Shown one piece after another: positions 10,787 through 21,639 of a stretch of 64,000 bases of DNA (the first letter of the stretch is position 1; the number at the start of each line of letters is the position of its first letter). Made by a program: the position numbers and the translations under genes. The stretch is from Hysterangium stoloniferum. Its lineage: Eukaryota > Basidiomycota > Agaricomycetes > Hysterangiales > Hysterangiaceae. The stretch lies in NCBI GenBank assembly GCA_015178975.1, contig WHVD01000037.1, positions 638,704 to 702,703 of the forward strand, read 5' to 3'. The notes beneath the pieces are model-generated. The model searched no databases. It was not told the DNA's origin and worked only from the letters and a program-made list of their open reading frames with translations.

Positions 10787-11241
10787 GTAGCATGTCATCA
10801 AATTCATCCTGAAGTGCTCTGTCGATTTGCAGCAACACTGCAACATCTGCAGTATCATGCAATGTTGCCAGGGGTGTCTGGAGTCCTCTAGGGAATTCTG
10901 CACCTTTTGGGCGTATCTCCATCATCCTTTGTCTGCTGTTAATATCACAGATATATGCTGACGGTTTATGTGCATGGTGACTTCGACATGGTGTCTCCAA
11001 CTCTGGCATTGGTGTGATGTCCTCAAGATCCTCAAAAGGCTCTATCCTTGCATGTGGGATCTCATCCCACAGTCCATGGTGCATGAGTGTGTCGGTCAGC
11101 ATATTTTGTACAACGCATTGGGTGCTCATAGGGTCATTCCCTCCCTCAACCAGCGCATCATTCAAAATTTCGATGACTGATTCATCAAACTTGACTTTTC
11201 ATTCTACTATGGCACATCGATTTCCAGGTAAATAGGTATGG
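10787..11241 (-). pseudogene. Copia linker region (continues 202-1650)
   Basis: On the minus strand the ORF at 10737-11165 reads out of the Gypsy-1 LTR into copia sequence. It has the block before reverse transcriptase common in fungal copia elements (HAHKPSAYICDI, then PRGLQTPLATLHD). The segment joins to 1650 across the CTCTG duplication. The integrase expected upstream is not present between here and the gag part at 11962, so it was deleted before or during decay. Confidence 0.75.
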
Positions 11242-11961
11242 TGTTAAGAACTGGAAACTGACTAATGTCGGTGGCCGACAGGGACCGATCGGAAGGACTT
11301 GGCTTCAGCTTATGGGCTGCGCCCTCGCAAATATCCGCAGGATGTCCTTAAATTTCGGGCGGGCGAAGACTAGTCCTAGTGAGTACCTTTCGGCGTGATA
11401 CCGATCGGAATCGAAGGACAAGTCGAGCGTCGGGCCAAGGGGTCGGGGCCGGGAGTGGGCGAGCGCACGCGAAGGCGGATGGGGGAAGTCTTAGTATGAG
11501 ACTGATACAGGTGTATGAGGGTATTCTGAGTCGATATTCTGATTGTCTCGTAACTACAATTACAGCGGGTTCATATACAAGTAACAGGCGTCTGGAAAAT
11601 ACTAATGGGGAGAAGGGCGGAACACGGTATTAACAATAAGCTTGACTAGGAACGGGAAGTTTATGATTAGTTCGGAGGCCGATGATAACCGAGAGCGGAA
11701 TTACGATAAAAGGAAATGGTTCGAGGACTACAAATATAGATAGACATATGCGAAACATAAGATTGAACGGATCAACATAATAAAGGGGACGTATCAAAGT
11801 TTGACCAGACAATACGAGTTATTTGACGTGGGCGTAAATGGAGTTTGATCTTCGCGAAACATTCGTCAGCTTCGGGGCCGATGGTTTCCGAGGGGACGAC
11901 TTGAAACGTTGACAAGTGGCGATAACCTCGGGGCCGATAGGGTTGCGACACGGTTGTAACA
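11242..11961 (-). repeat. Solo LTR, family A (720 bp, TSD TATGG)
   Basis: The sequence runs from TGTTAAGAAC to GTTGTAACA. It is flanked by TATGG at 11237-11241 and 11962-11966. It is closely similar to the 5' LTR of Gypsy-A at 58296-59016, read in reverse. No internal retroelement sequence remains, so it is the product of LTR-LTR recombination after insertion into the copia element. Confidence 0.93.
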
Positions 11962-13412
11962 TATGGCATCCTTTTCTTTCGCTGTTGGATCCTACACAAC
12001 ACCCCTTTTCAGCCTTGAGTTCCAGATTCCCGTGGTTTTCATTAAAGGTGGCGAATTGACAGCAGTTAGGTGACTTGTAGTTCGACATTGCCAAATTGTA
12101 GATGTCAGTTTCCATATGCTTGGGTGGATTTGTTTCTCACGATGAGGTGGGTCTGGTGAATGTTGTCATTAATACAAAATCCTTACTTGACATGGCAACG
12201 TTTGCATTCTCACCCATGTTGCTATTTGCATGACCATCATGCTTTTTGTCAGGCCTTTTCTTCAGTTTCCGACAGTCGGCTGCAAAGTGACCCTTCCTTC
12301 CACAGTTCCAGCATTCGATATTCTCAGCAGATCTCTGTGGCCTTTTGCTATCTCTTGGCTTGCTGCGCCCCTTTGAAGTAGCCATTGCCATCTTGGATCC
12401 TTTTGACTTTTTCTCGTCTATGGTAAGTCGTTCGTACTCTTCAATTATGGCATCAATGACCTTTACCGGTTCTAAAGCTGTAGCCGAGAACTTCACTGAC
12501 ATTGATATAACACTGATTAATGGATGGTACTGTAAGAATATGCAATGGGATTTCATGTGGGTGAGGGGATGACAAAGTCCCTACTGAAATACATGTGATG
12601 ACTAAGCTACTGTACAGTACTAAATACCCGAGTGTAGTCAGACTGTGAGTACTCTCAATGGCTTGCAATATTCTAACAGGTACGACTTTGGTAGTGATCC
12701 AAGGATAACGGTAACCAAATCATCATTCGAGAGTCCAGCACCCATGCCTTTGAGTTGAGCCTGCATTTTCATCAACTCATCAAGGTGTGTCTTGACTGCT
12801 GAATCGTCCTCGCATTTCATTCTGTATATTTGGTGTCTGATATCGATCTTTACAGACAGTGATTTGCCTTCGTGCTTAGTGCACAGTGCGTCCCAAACTT
12901 CTTTCATGGTTCGGAACTTCTAAATTTCAATCTGAAGGTTTGATTCGATAGTCGTGAAGATGTGGGCTTTGATGCATGCCTCGCGTTGTTCAAATTTGTC
13001 CTGTCATTGCTCTGCAGCTTCGACCTTGGCCCAATCATCTTCCATCATTATGTGCTTTGCCCCAAACATTGGTGGCAGTAGTGGCTCCCTTGCAATTCCC
13101 TCAAGATGACGTTTTAGACCTCTACCGGCACTGAGTACCATCAGCATCTGGTTCTTTCTATATATGAGTTATCTGTTGAAATATTAGCATTATGTAAGCT
13201 ACCTTTGGTAAGCTGGAATGCAGTGTAGGGTAACTGTATAGTTACATTACACTTATGGATACTATATTAGCATAGAGACCGATTGTGTAGCCTCTCAGTG
13301 AAGGTTTATTACTCACTGAAAGTATTATTTAGAACTGTGCAAATAATCTCAACAGGTTATGGGCCCCACAGAACTTAGTTTCAAGAGTTATGTTGTCCTG
13401 AAACTCAACCAT
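11962..13412 (-). pseudogene. Copia gag remnant
   Basis: Read on the minus strand from about 13412: an N-terminal gag start, a further block near 13141 (SAGRGLKRHLEG), a UBN2-type copia gag domain (12638-12907: KEVWDALCTKHEGK, MKMQAQLKGMG, VILGSLPKSY) and a CCHC knuckle (12137-12556: CWNCGRKGHFAADC). There are two in-frame stops between 13141 and 12907. The reading frame is otherwise continuous once the 148-bp element at 12531-12678 and one GGTAC copy are removed (SLPKSY then HPLISVISMSV). Copia Gag forms the virus-like particle. Confidence 0.82.
12531..12678. mobile_element. 148-bp TG...CA element with 5-bp target duplication
   Basis: This insertion into copia gag begins TGTAAGAATATGCAA and ends with the near-inverted TTGCAATATTCTAACA. 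It is flanked by GGTAC at 12526-12530 and 12679-12683. Removing it restores the gag frame. TGT...ACA ends with 5-bp duplication fit a very small LTR (TRIM/SMART class), and the terminal inverted repeat of about 16 bp also fits a MITE. No coding capacity. Confidence 0.8.
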
Positions 13413-13435
13413 GATGGATCAAATTGGGTTACCAA

Positions 13436-13792
13436 CCTGCTGTAAATGTAGTTACTAGGCAATCAGAATATTGACTCAGAACATTTGTATACCTCTTTCA
13501 CAGTCCTACTCTAAGTTTCCCACTCCTGCCTTTGCTTGTGCTCACTCTCTCTTGGTCTCTGACCTTGCAACATACTGTCCTTCAGCTTCCAATCAGTGAC
13601 TTACTGAGAGGACTTCAACAGGATTGGTTTTTCCCCACCCAAAATTTAAGGACATCTGACAGTAACTTGCAAGGGTGCAGCACATAAGCTGAAGCCAAGT
13701 CCTTCCATTCGGTCCCTGTCAGTCTTCTGATATCAGTCAGTCTTCTGATATCAGTCAGTCTTCTGATATCAGTCAGTTTTCTGTTCTTAACA
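13436..13792 (+). repeat. Truncated LTR fragment, family A
   Basis: It matches the 3' half of the Gypsy-A LTR (compare 58690-59016) and ends in TTCTTAACA. It is diverged and CpG-poor. It contains the shared LTR hairpin block at about 13670-13700 and a triplication of an 18-bp unit at 13720-13773. Confidence 0.8.
13720..13773 (+). repeat. 18-bp tandem repeat, three copies
   Basis: The unit CAGTCTTCTGATATCAGT occurs three times without change inside the LTR fragment. In the young LTR a related sequence occurs once (GACATTAGTCAG). Local slippage is the simplest cause. Confidence 0.9.
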
Positions 13793-13949
13793 GATTGTTT
13801 GGAAGCACCGATCCTCAACCATGCTCCTGACCATATATATCATATTGCCCACAGCAGAAAACCAATCACTGCAAGCTTGTCATGACCATCCCCACTCCAC
13901 TCTTGATGAGGGCTGTTAACAATAATTATATGAGACAGTGGAAGATTAC

Positions 13950-14246
13950 TGTCAGGAACTGGAAAACCCGCCAGCCACCAGGCTCCTGGGCCCCATCCTA
14001 CATGCTCCCGACCTCTATATTGTATAGTTACAACCAGAGTTCCCGCTGGAGCCCGCACATCAACTTGTTTATGCCTGACTCTCTATACATATGCACCCCA
14101 CCCTATCTGCCCCCAACTAGACACCTTCTGTTATGACCTGGAATCTATCAGACTCCACCCTTTGACATTTAACTTCATTACATGTTTTTGGTCATCTCCT
14201 GAACCAGACTCTGACCAGACTCCCGGAACCCCTCTAACAGAGCATA
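13950..14246 (+). repeat. LTR family B fragment, left of Tc1-A
   Basis: The sequence resembles the 5' part of LTR-B copies (27560 onward, 33025 onward) with the recurring CCCGCC and CCTCTAACAGAGC blocks. It continues at 18062 once Tc1-A is removed. The stretch 13793-13949 between this and the family A fragment holds nothing I recognise. Confidence 0.7.
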
Positions 14247-14485
14247 CAGTGACTTACAAAATGTATCCAATGTTTTGTAGTTTCAGCTTATATATGCTAT
14301 ATCCCAGTAGATAAAATAGTAGAAATCACCAAAGTATTTGTGAACATGACCTATCATGTATATATTTATACGGTAGAATTATATTACATAATATCCATAT
14401 ATGGCAACACTATGAATATTTCAATGGAGAGGGTTCATTGGATACATTTTGTAACTGACACATTTAGGCAGGAAATTACTAGTAT

Positions 14486-16138
14486 TTAGTACTTAGTGTA
14501 GCCACCCTTTGCCTTTAATACATCTGAAACCCTCCTAGGCATACTTTCAATCAAATCCTGACACACCTTTGCATCAATCCAGTACCATTCATCCACCACC
14601 CTCTCCCACAACTCTTCCATCCCCTGGGGTGCATTCTCATCCCCTGCCAACCTCCTTTTCAGGTGATTCCATAGGTGTTCAATGGGATTCAAGTCAGGAG
14701 ACTGTGCTGGCCATGAGAGAACCCTGAAACCATTTTCTTGGAACCAATTCTGGGCCTTCTTACAGGCATGCTTGGGGTCATTGTCCTGCTGGAAGATGAT
14801 ACCATTGGCAGATTTACCATAGTCTTTAAGACTGGCTTGCAGGTCATCCTCCAGAATCTGGATGTAGAGATCCCCATCCATCCTTCCATCAATCTTGCAT
14901 GCATACCCAACCCCCTCCCACAGCATGCACCCCCAAACCATTAAAGATCCACCACCAAACTTCAGGGTTCCTTCAACCAGTCTGTCACTCAAGCCCTCCC
15001 CTGCCTTTTTCCACACCCACTTCCTGCCATCTGACCCCAGCCTATTAATTTTGGTCTCATCAGACCACACCACCTTCTTCCAATCCTCCACAGTCCAATC
15101 CTGATGTGCCAAAGCAAAATCCATCCTCTCCTTCCTATGCCTCTTAGAAAGAAGAGGTCTTTTCTTCTTTACCACAGGCTTCATCCCAGCTGCCTTGAGT
15201 CCACGATGCACTGTTTGAGGATTGAGTGACTGGTTGGTGATAGTGCAAAGTGCCTTTGTTGCATCTACAGCTGTATCAGCCTTTCCAGAGCTAATAAGGC
15301 GTTGTGCAAAACAGATGTTGGCTGTGGAGAGTTTGGAAGGACGACCACCAGAGGACTTAGAAAGGTGGGAACAGTGTTTAGAATGAAGTCTAGAGATAGT
15401 AGCATAACTATAGCCAGTAGAAACTGAAATATGTCTGGCAGAATGGCCAGCATCAAGTAGAGAAAGAATCTTATACTGGGTGTGAAGAGTGGTAGAAGTT
15501 CTAACCGTTCTATATATGAAGAATATCGACCGTTGAAGTACGATACCACTATGTATTGACTGTCTAAGTCTAATACAGACTGAACGCGTATTGACTATGT
15601 AGTTCAATACAGTAGAGAGAAATAGCTATCTAAAGTAAGGTAGATAGCTAGAACGAATAAGCAGAATCAACTGGTTAAGTATGATTCTGGATAACTGCTC
15701 GAGTGCAAGTAGAGTAGTTAGAGAGTTGAATAATAGAGTAGCGTGGATGTAGTCCACGCAAGTTGAGATAGGGATTGAGTTTCGACTGATACAGTTCAAA
15801 ACTCAGTTTGAATGAGTAGCTAAAGCCCGTCTGTGACGGTCGAGATGATACACCAATCACAACTTACAGGACACTAACGGGTGTCTGGGTAAGTTGTGGT
15901 TGCGGTGTAAAAAGTGTCTCAGTTCTAAACTACCGGCGCTAGAATACATAAGTCTGGCGTGTGTGCGCCCACAAGAGTCGATGTACCGCATACATAGGTC
16001 ATCGAACTAATTATAGGTATAATGAAAGAGAGAAAATAGAAATAATAAAGGAAATATAGTAAGAGCACATCCGACTATATTTCCTGAGTGTATTTTGCCA
16101 TACCTCTCACACTGGGCAGCAGTGGAAAGGGGATGCAT
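14486..16138 (-). pseudogene. Tc1-A transposase, interrupted by a solo LTR
   Basis: The natural start is ATG at 16138. Nine codons (16138-16112) are followed by the LTR insertion, and the frame resumes at 15475 and runs to the stop at 14486, giving 338 codons without other damage. The N-terminus has helix-turn-helix DNA binding (residues about 10-60) and a GRPSKLS hook. The DD34E catalytic core is complete: Asp in VVWSDETKINRLGSDG, Asp in FQQDNDPKH, and Glu in NPIEHLW exactly 34 residues later. It would catalyse cut-and-paste transposition at TA. The frame read through the junction starts in LTR sequence and is an artefact. Confidence 0.88.
15481..16111 (-). repeat. Solo LTR, family C (631 bp, TSD CTGGG)
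   Basis: It runs from TGTGAAGAGTGG to TACCTCTCACA, flanked by CTGGG at 15476-15480 and 16112-16116. It is the reverse of the copy at 33995-34618. It interrupts Tc1-A transposase after codon 9. Confidence 0.93.
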
Positions 16139-16435
16139 AGTTAGAATTGAGGGAATCTTAGCTGAGAAAGCCCTTCTACTTATACTGTTGTATAGAATGA
16201 TCACATGACATGTTGAAAAACATAAACAAATGCAAACAATCAACATAGGCACATGGTTTTCATGCCAGAACCTGTCAGTTACAAAATGTATCCAATGAAC
16301 CCTCTCCATTAAAATATTCATAGTGTTTCCATATATGGATATTGCATAATATAGTTCTACCATATAAATATATACATGATAGGTCATGTTCACAAATAGT
16401 TTGGTGATTTCTACTATTTCATCTACTGGGATATA

Positions 16436-18008
16436 CAGTGAGGGACAAAACCCTTCCAATGATTTTTAGTTGTGCAAAGATCCTTGAATAACTCAAGAAC
16501 CACTGTAGATACAGACCTGAAATTTGGGGGTTGGTTAGGTCTATATGTTATCTATATGCCCTTAAAATATTATGACATAAGTATTTCCCAAACTATAAAC
16601 AAAACACTAATAAAATCACATTGGAAGGGTTTTGTCCCTGGTATAAAAAGAACACAAATCAAACAATCTAGTACTTGGTAATGCCTCTCTTGGCCTTCAA
16701 AACAGCCTCAACCCTTCTAGGAATACTCTCTATCAAGTTCTGACAAGTGGAGGCAGGGATATTCTCCCACTCTGTCTGAACCCTCTCCCACAACTCATGA
16801 ATACTCTTGGGTGCCACTTCATACTCTCCCAACCTCCTTTTGAGGCAATACCAGAGGTGTTCAAAGGTGGCAATACCATGACCATAAATCCATTGTCTTT
16901 GAACCAATTAATGGCCTTTGTGCTCTTGTGTTTGGTATCATTGTCCTGCTGAAAGACCACATCTTCTGTGTTCTTGCTATAATACTCCACAGTTGCTTGA
17001 AGTTCATCTTCCAAAATGCTACCATAAAGGTCAGCATCCATTCTCCCATTAATCTTGGTGGAATATCCTGGGCCTTCCCAGAACATACAGCTCCACAATA
17101 TCAGATTTCCTCCCCCAAACCTCACCGTGTCCTTGACCAGCCTACCACAGAGCCCCTCTCCTGCCCTTTTCCACATCTAATTCCTCCCATATGACCCCAA
17201 ACAATTGATTTTTGTCTCATCTGACCAAACAACCCTCTTCCAATCATCCACAGTCCAGTCCTTGTGTGCCAGAGTAAAGTCCATCCTTGCCTTCCTATAC
17301 CTCTTATTGAGTAAAGGCCTTTTTCTCTTCACCGTAGCCCTCATTTCAGCCTTCTTGAATGCCCTATGAACAGTTCTAACTGAAATAGACTCTCCAGTCA
17401 TATCTTGAATGGTTTGGTGACCTCAGTGGCATTTTCAGCCTTTTGAGAAGTGATTTGTTGAATAGAATAATGAATATCTGAGGAGGAAAGCTTGCATAAA
17501 CAGCCACCAGATGAGTTGGCAAGTGATGATCAATGGGTAGAATGAATTCTGGATATAGTGGACAGATCCTGGCCAGTGATTTCAGAGATCTGAGGAGCAG
17601 ACTTGCCCTTATTGAGAAAAGTGAGAATATGGCTAAGCTGAGGAGTAAGAGCCTTCATGGTGTAGAATGTTGAGTTATGGGGATGTTTTTGGATTGGAAA
17701 GTAAACAGATGTATATATATATAATTTTGACAGGTCAGATGATTTTTATTTGCACTTATTTGCATAAAAACAATATGGTTATATGTTAATCATGTGACAG
17801 GGACAAAACCCTTCCAATGCAGTTTAATTAGTATTTTATTTATAGTGTGGGAAATACTGATGCTTATGTAATAATACTTTAAGGGTAAATAGACAACATA
17901 TAGACCTAACCACTCCCCAAATCTTAGGTCTGTAGCTACAGTGGTTCTTGAGTTATTCATGAATCTTTGCACAACTAAAAATCATTGGAAGGGTTTTGTC
18001 CCTCACTG
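16436..18008 (-). mobile_element. Tc1-B: Tc1/mariner element inside the right end of Tc1-A
   Basis: The termini begin CAGTGAGGGACAAAACCC and end as the inverse at 18008, flanked by TA (16434-16435, 18009-18010). Inner inverted copies of the terminus lie at 16619-16639 and 17798-17819. The whole terminal 200 bp are related between the two ends. Removing it restores the Tc1-A right terminal repeat. Confidence 0.92.
16668..17658 (-). pseudogene. Tc1-B transposase, broken
   Basis: The start is ATG at 17658 (MKALTPQLSHILTFLNKGKS). The frame contains several stops and shifts: a TGA about 40 codons in, another before 17401, a stop before 17176, and a deletion/frameshift near 16870-16900 that removes the usual PAQSPDLNP block before EHLW. 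Remaining landmarks are RVVWSDETKIN, FQQDNDTKH and the C-terminal IPRRVEAVLKAK. It is inactive. Confidence 0.85.
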
Positions 18009-18061
18009 TAGCATATATAAGCTGAAACTACAAAACATTAAATACATTTTGTAAGTCACTG

Positions 18062-18430
18062 TAGAACCCTGCTCCCATTATGGTCAAATGGTCTGTCATG
18101 TGTCTCATGTACCAGTTGTTGGACTCCACCAGACTCTGAACTCTACCCTATATACACCTGACACTCCGTATCTCATGGACCAGTCACTGGACCCTGACCG
18201 GACTCCCCGGAACCCCTCTAACAGAGCCCCATTCCCATTATGGTCTAATGACCTGTCATATTTCAGACTCCACTCCCATTCCGTTCCATCCCTAATATGT
18301 ATCTAGTTTGGTATTTAGTTTTGTTTTATGTTTAATAGTTCTGCCCCTCATTAATACCGGATTTGGTATTATTACATTTCACAGTCTATATAAGTCTCCT
18401 ATGTTCATGTACTTAGAATCCAGTTTCAAT
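18062..18430 (+). repeat. LTR family B fragment, right of Tc1-A
   Basis: This continues the LTR-B copy split by Tc1-A (ACTCCACTCCCATTCCG, TTTGGTATT, TCTATATAAG near 18383). Similarity fades after about 18430. The stretch 18431-18655 holds nothing I recognise. Confidence 0.65.
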
Positions 18431-18656
18431 CTTGAACAAGTTACACCCCTGATCCAGTCTCTAGTCCTCTTGTCTGTCTGTAATGTATTAGCCTTATTTT
18501 AATACTATCTTCTGAAAAAGGAGTCCAGTGCTCTATCAAAATGTGCAAATACTCAATTCACTGCAAGGTAAAATAATTTAAGTATTCAATATTAATCAGT
18601 GGCAGCCTGAATAGACTTCAAATCCCTGAAGTCAAGAGTTTACTTGAATATACATA

Positions 18657-19692
18657 CAGTGGGTCAAAAAACTGCCCCAATGTTTGTGCATTTTAGAAAG
18701 ATTGATATTGTGTGAAGGAATGACATCAGCAAAAATTCTGAAAAAGTCACATGATATACTAGAACATGTTGGCTATCTACCAACTTAAGAAATCATGTGA
18801 TTCCAATCAAAACTCATTTCTCAATAAATCAAACAAAATAATCACTCATTGGGGCAGTTTTTTGACCCTCTATTATTTTCTCTGATTTTCAATGTTACAC
18901 ACCAGTATAAGGTAGGAGTGGGTCATGTGCATCATCAACATGTCATGTGACCTTATTTGTATCAATTTGGCATGTTGGATGTTGTTGATTCATCTCCTTG
19001 ACTCCTTACCACCACTATGAAATCTATCTCTGCTGAAAAGCATTCTTCTGTTGTTTCCTCTCCTCAATGAGGGGTATTCCCATCGTCAAATTCAAGCTAG
19101 GACTGGCCTGGGGAAGGGTACTATTGGCAGGATCAGTAGGGAGCTAGAGGGGGATAAGGAAAATCATCCTGGTGGCCATCCTTCCAAGCTTTCCCCTTAT
19201 GATAAACAGTCAATTATCCGTCAAATCGGCTCTGGGAAGCTTGACAATACTGTCCAAGCCACCCAATTCATAAATTCCATCATATCTACCTCTGTCACTC
19301 CTCAGACTGTTAGGAATGTGTTGAAGGAAGCTGGCTTTAGGTCAGCAACAAAGAAGAAAGTCCCTATGCTCAAGGGGTCTCATTGTCAGCAACATCTAAA
19401 GTTTGCCCAATACCATGAAAATTGGACTATGGAGGACTGGAAGAGGGTGTTGTGGACTGATGAGACAAAAATAAATAGGATTGGGTCAGATGGGAAGGTA
19501 TATGTTTGGAAGCAACAAGGGGAACCAGTATCAGACAGGACCACCACACCAACTGTCAAACATGGAGGGGGGAATAACTTGATGGTTTGGGGGTGTATGG
19601 GCTGGAATGGGGTGGGGAAGCTGATAGAGGTGCAGGGGAACATGGATGCAGTGCAGTATTGTGAAATTGTCGAGGAGGGAGTGGAGGAGAGC
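18657..19692 (+). mobile_element. Tc1-C: left end and partial transposase, 3'-truncated
   Basis: The left terminus CAGTGGGTCAAAAAACTGCC begins after TA at 18655-18656. An inner inverted copy lies at 18847-18871. No right terminus is found. Homology stops near 19690. Confidence 0.85.
19018..19692 (+). pseudogene. Tc1-C transposase, truncated
   Basis: ATG at 19018 opens the frame, which shifts near 19048. The main frame starts at 19051. It has the helix-turn-helix region (GYSHRQIQARTGLGKGTIGR), HPSKLS, and the first catalytic Asp in VLWTDETKINRIGSDG, then HGGGNNLMVWGCM. The second Asp and the Glu are missing because the element is cut after residue about 215. It cannot transpose. Confidence 0.82.
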
Positions 19693-20260
19693 ACCCTACT
19701 TCACAAAGAAGGTTTTGAGAGCTGCTTGTGCAAGCTTGTTCTTTTTCTGTGAAAATATGTACTTAAAATATGAATAACAATTCACTGATTCAGAATCTAG
19801 ATTCAACTTCAATTCTAGCTAGTTTATATATATTTTATACTATTTATCAAACAGTAAAAATATTTATAAACAGGTCAAAAGATTAGTGCACCTTTGTGAC
19901 CATCACACGCCTTTGTAACAACTGTCACCTGTTGTGATGGCTGTCACTCATTGTGACAATTTTCCCTCACGCCATGTAATAAACGCCAGGTGGCCGATTT
20001 TTATATTATTATATAATAATTATTTTTATTTTTAGTTAATTATAAATATTATAATATTTTATTATAATAATATATGTATAATATATATTTTGCCTTGATA
20101 ATGTCATGTGAATATCACATGATCTCTTGCGTGTTGTGAATAAGTGCTGAGTCGCCGGTGTATGACATATTAATTAAAAAAGAACAAGGCTGTGACCTGT
20201 GGGGGCAAGCCCCACCATGCTACCACCCCACAACTTTACTCGGTCACTTCGTGACCTGGT
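19693..20260. other. AT-rich spacer without recognisable genes
   Basis: It holds a strongly AT-rich stretch at about 19995-20085, several TGTGAC/GTCACA words, two small inverted repeats (GGGGCAAGCCCC near 20200, GGTCACTTCGTGACC at about 20240) and nothing I can call a gene. The inverted repeats lie downstream of the Helitron helicase and could be 3' terminal hairpins, but no CTRR end was found. Confidence 0.4.
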
Positions 20261-20330
20261 AGATCAATAGTAATGTCTTTAAACACTACATCAGCAGGTT
20301 GTATTACCTTCTGTGACCACTTCTGTACAT
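20261..20330 (-). pseudogene. Second, very short Helitron helicase C-terminal scrap
   Basis: The minus strand reads DVVFKDITID, nearly the same as the C-terminus NIVLKDVIID of the helicase at 20492-21212. It suggests two related Helitron copies overlapped here. Confidence 0.45.
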
Positions 20331-20491
20331 TCCAGCTTCCCATTTATTCATTCAGAAATTTATGGTAAAGTGATTAAATTTTACATTATTCAGAATTATA
20401 TATACTATATACTTTTGTAAATTCACTGAACCTAAAAAATATAAGTCAGTCAGTCTCCTTTTGGAACCTTGCTGAATACATACATACTTAC

Positions 20492-21212
20492 TCATGGATC
20501 AATAATAACATCCTTCAACACTATATTTGCAGTCATATCAGTATCATGGAGTAAAATTTTTACTCTTCCCCAATTTGTCCCTCTTGAAACACCAACATAA
20601 AACTGTCCATGTGAGAACACAGGACTACACAGATCCAATCCAACTAATTTTAAAGATTGACCCTGTGACTTATTGATAATCATAGAAAATGCTAGCCTGA
20701 CTGGAAACTGCTGACGATGCAGTTCAAATGGCACTTGTTTTGTAGTTGGAATAATTGTTATTTGGGGGATGAATGCCAGCTCTCCTGCTGAAGGTCCTGT
20801 AATGATCTTTACTTCAAGTACTCGGTGGGTCATATGTATTAACTGCAATCTTGTTCCATTACAGAGTCCTTGTCCTGGATCCAAGTTTCGAAGAAGCATC
20901 AATGGCACTCCAGGTTTCAAATGCAATTTACTTGGTGACAGTCCTCCAAAGTTGATTGAGTTTAAGTACTCAGGAGGATATAATGTCTCATTGGCTCCAT
21001 CTTTGACACTGTCTGCACTGTGGTAGGTCTGCCCAATCCCTGGAAATTTTTCAAAGAGCATGTCATTGATTTGATCTACATCTGTATTTCAAGGACAGAG
21101 AATGGCCCACTCCAAGAAAAACTCATCGGTAAGAACCTCAGGATCATGTATGTTTGGATAAATAGTTGAGACTAAATTATCCACTGTTGGTCCACATAGC
21201 ATGTTGTCACAA
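20492..21212 (-). pseudogene. Helitron PIF1-like helicase, C-terminal fragment
   Basis: The minus strand holds the C-terminal third of a Helitron Rep/Hel protein. It includes NTDVDQIND, LKPGVPLMLLRNLDPGQGLCNGTRL (motif V region), RLAFSMIINKSQGQSL (motif VI-like), and FYVGVSRGTNWGRVKI. In Helitrons this SF1 helicase unwinds DNA during rolling-circle transposition. The frame is open from 21061 and extends with one stop to about 21212, where another repeat begins. The Rep nuclease part is absent. A copy of the same region lies at 51780-52849. Confidence 0.88.
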
Positions 21213-21609
21213 ATCAATTATTCTTCAATAAAGTCGAATAATATTCTACTGATCGAATTGAAAGCCTCATTCGACGAAGTATATATTTGCCCTGTCGATG
21301 AAGTAAGAGGCTATTACCAGTCGCGAGAACTCACAGAAGTATTTGTCGAAGAAGTTACGACAAGTTAGAATTACTAGTATCACTAATTTACAGATATTTC
21401 AACTGACTTCCCTTGCTCCTTTCATAGCTCTTTTATGCTTTTCTTCATATCATTATGACTATGTTATGAACTAATAATAAAATCATACATGATGTTGAAA
21501 TGAGACATGTCGAAAGAGATTCAATGTTGTTGAATAATGTTCAGATTTGTCGAGTCAAATTCGATTTGTCAAAAAGTTGTCGAATATTACCTTTGATTGT
21601 TTGTGACAA
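21204..21609. repeat. Possible 406-bp MITE with TTGTCACAA ends
   Basis: The two ends are inverted (TTGTCACAAA at 21204 and TTTGTGACAA ending at 21609) and the next 25 bp share GTCGAATAATATT-like words. No clear target duplication is visible. It separates the Helitron helicase from Gypsy-2. Confidence 0.4.
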
Positions 21610-21639
21610 TGTTGTGACTTGTGACAGTTGTGACAACTG

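Larger units (their letters stand above)
14247..18061 (-). mobile_element. Tc1-A: Tc1/mariner element, itself hit by a solo LTR and by Tc1-B
   Basis: The terminal inverted repeats start CAGTGACTTACAAAATGTA (14247 and, inverted, ending at 18061) and are flanked by TA (14245-14246, 18062-18063). Inner inverted copies of the terminus lie at 14436-14460 and 16274-16297. It carries one transposase gene on the minus strand. Two younger insertions sit inside it: the LTR at 15481-16111 in the transposase and Tc1-B at 16436-18008 in the right terminal repeat. It inserted into an LTR-B copy. Confidence 0.9.

Noticed and set aside
14486..15607. 373-residue transposase ORF as given by the open frame
   Set aside because: Its first 44 residues come from the inserted LTR. 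The true N-terminus lies at 16112-16138.
20195..20260. Helitron 3' terminal hairpins
   Set aside because: Two inverted repeats are present but no CTRR end at the right distance, so the element end was not called.
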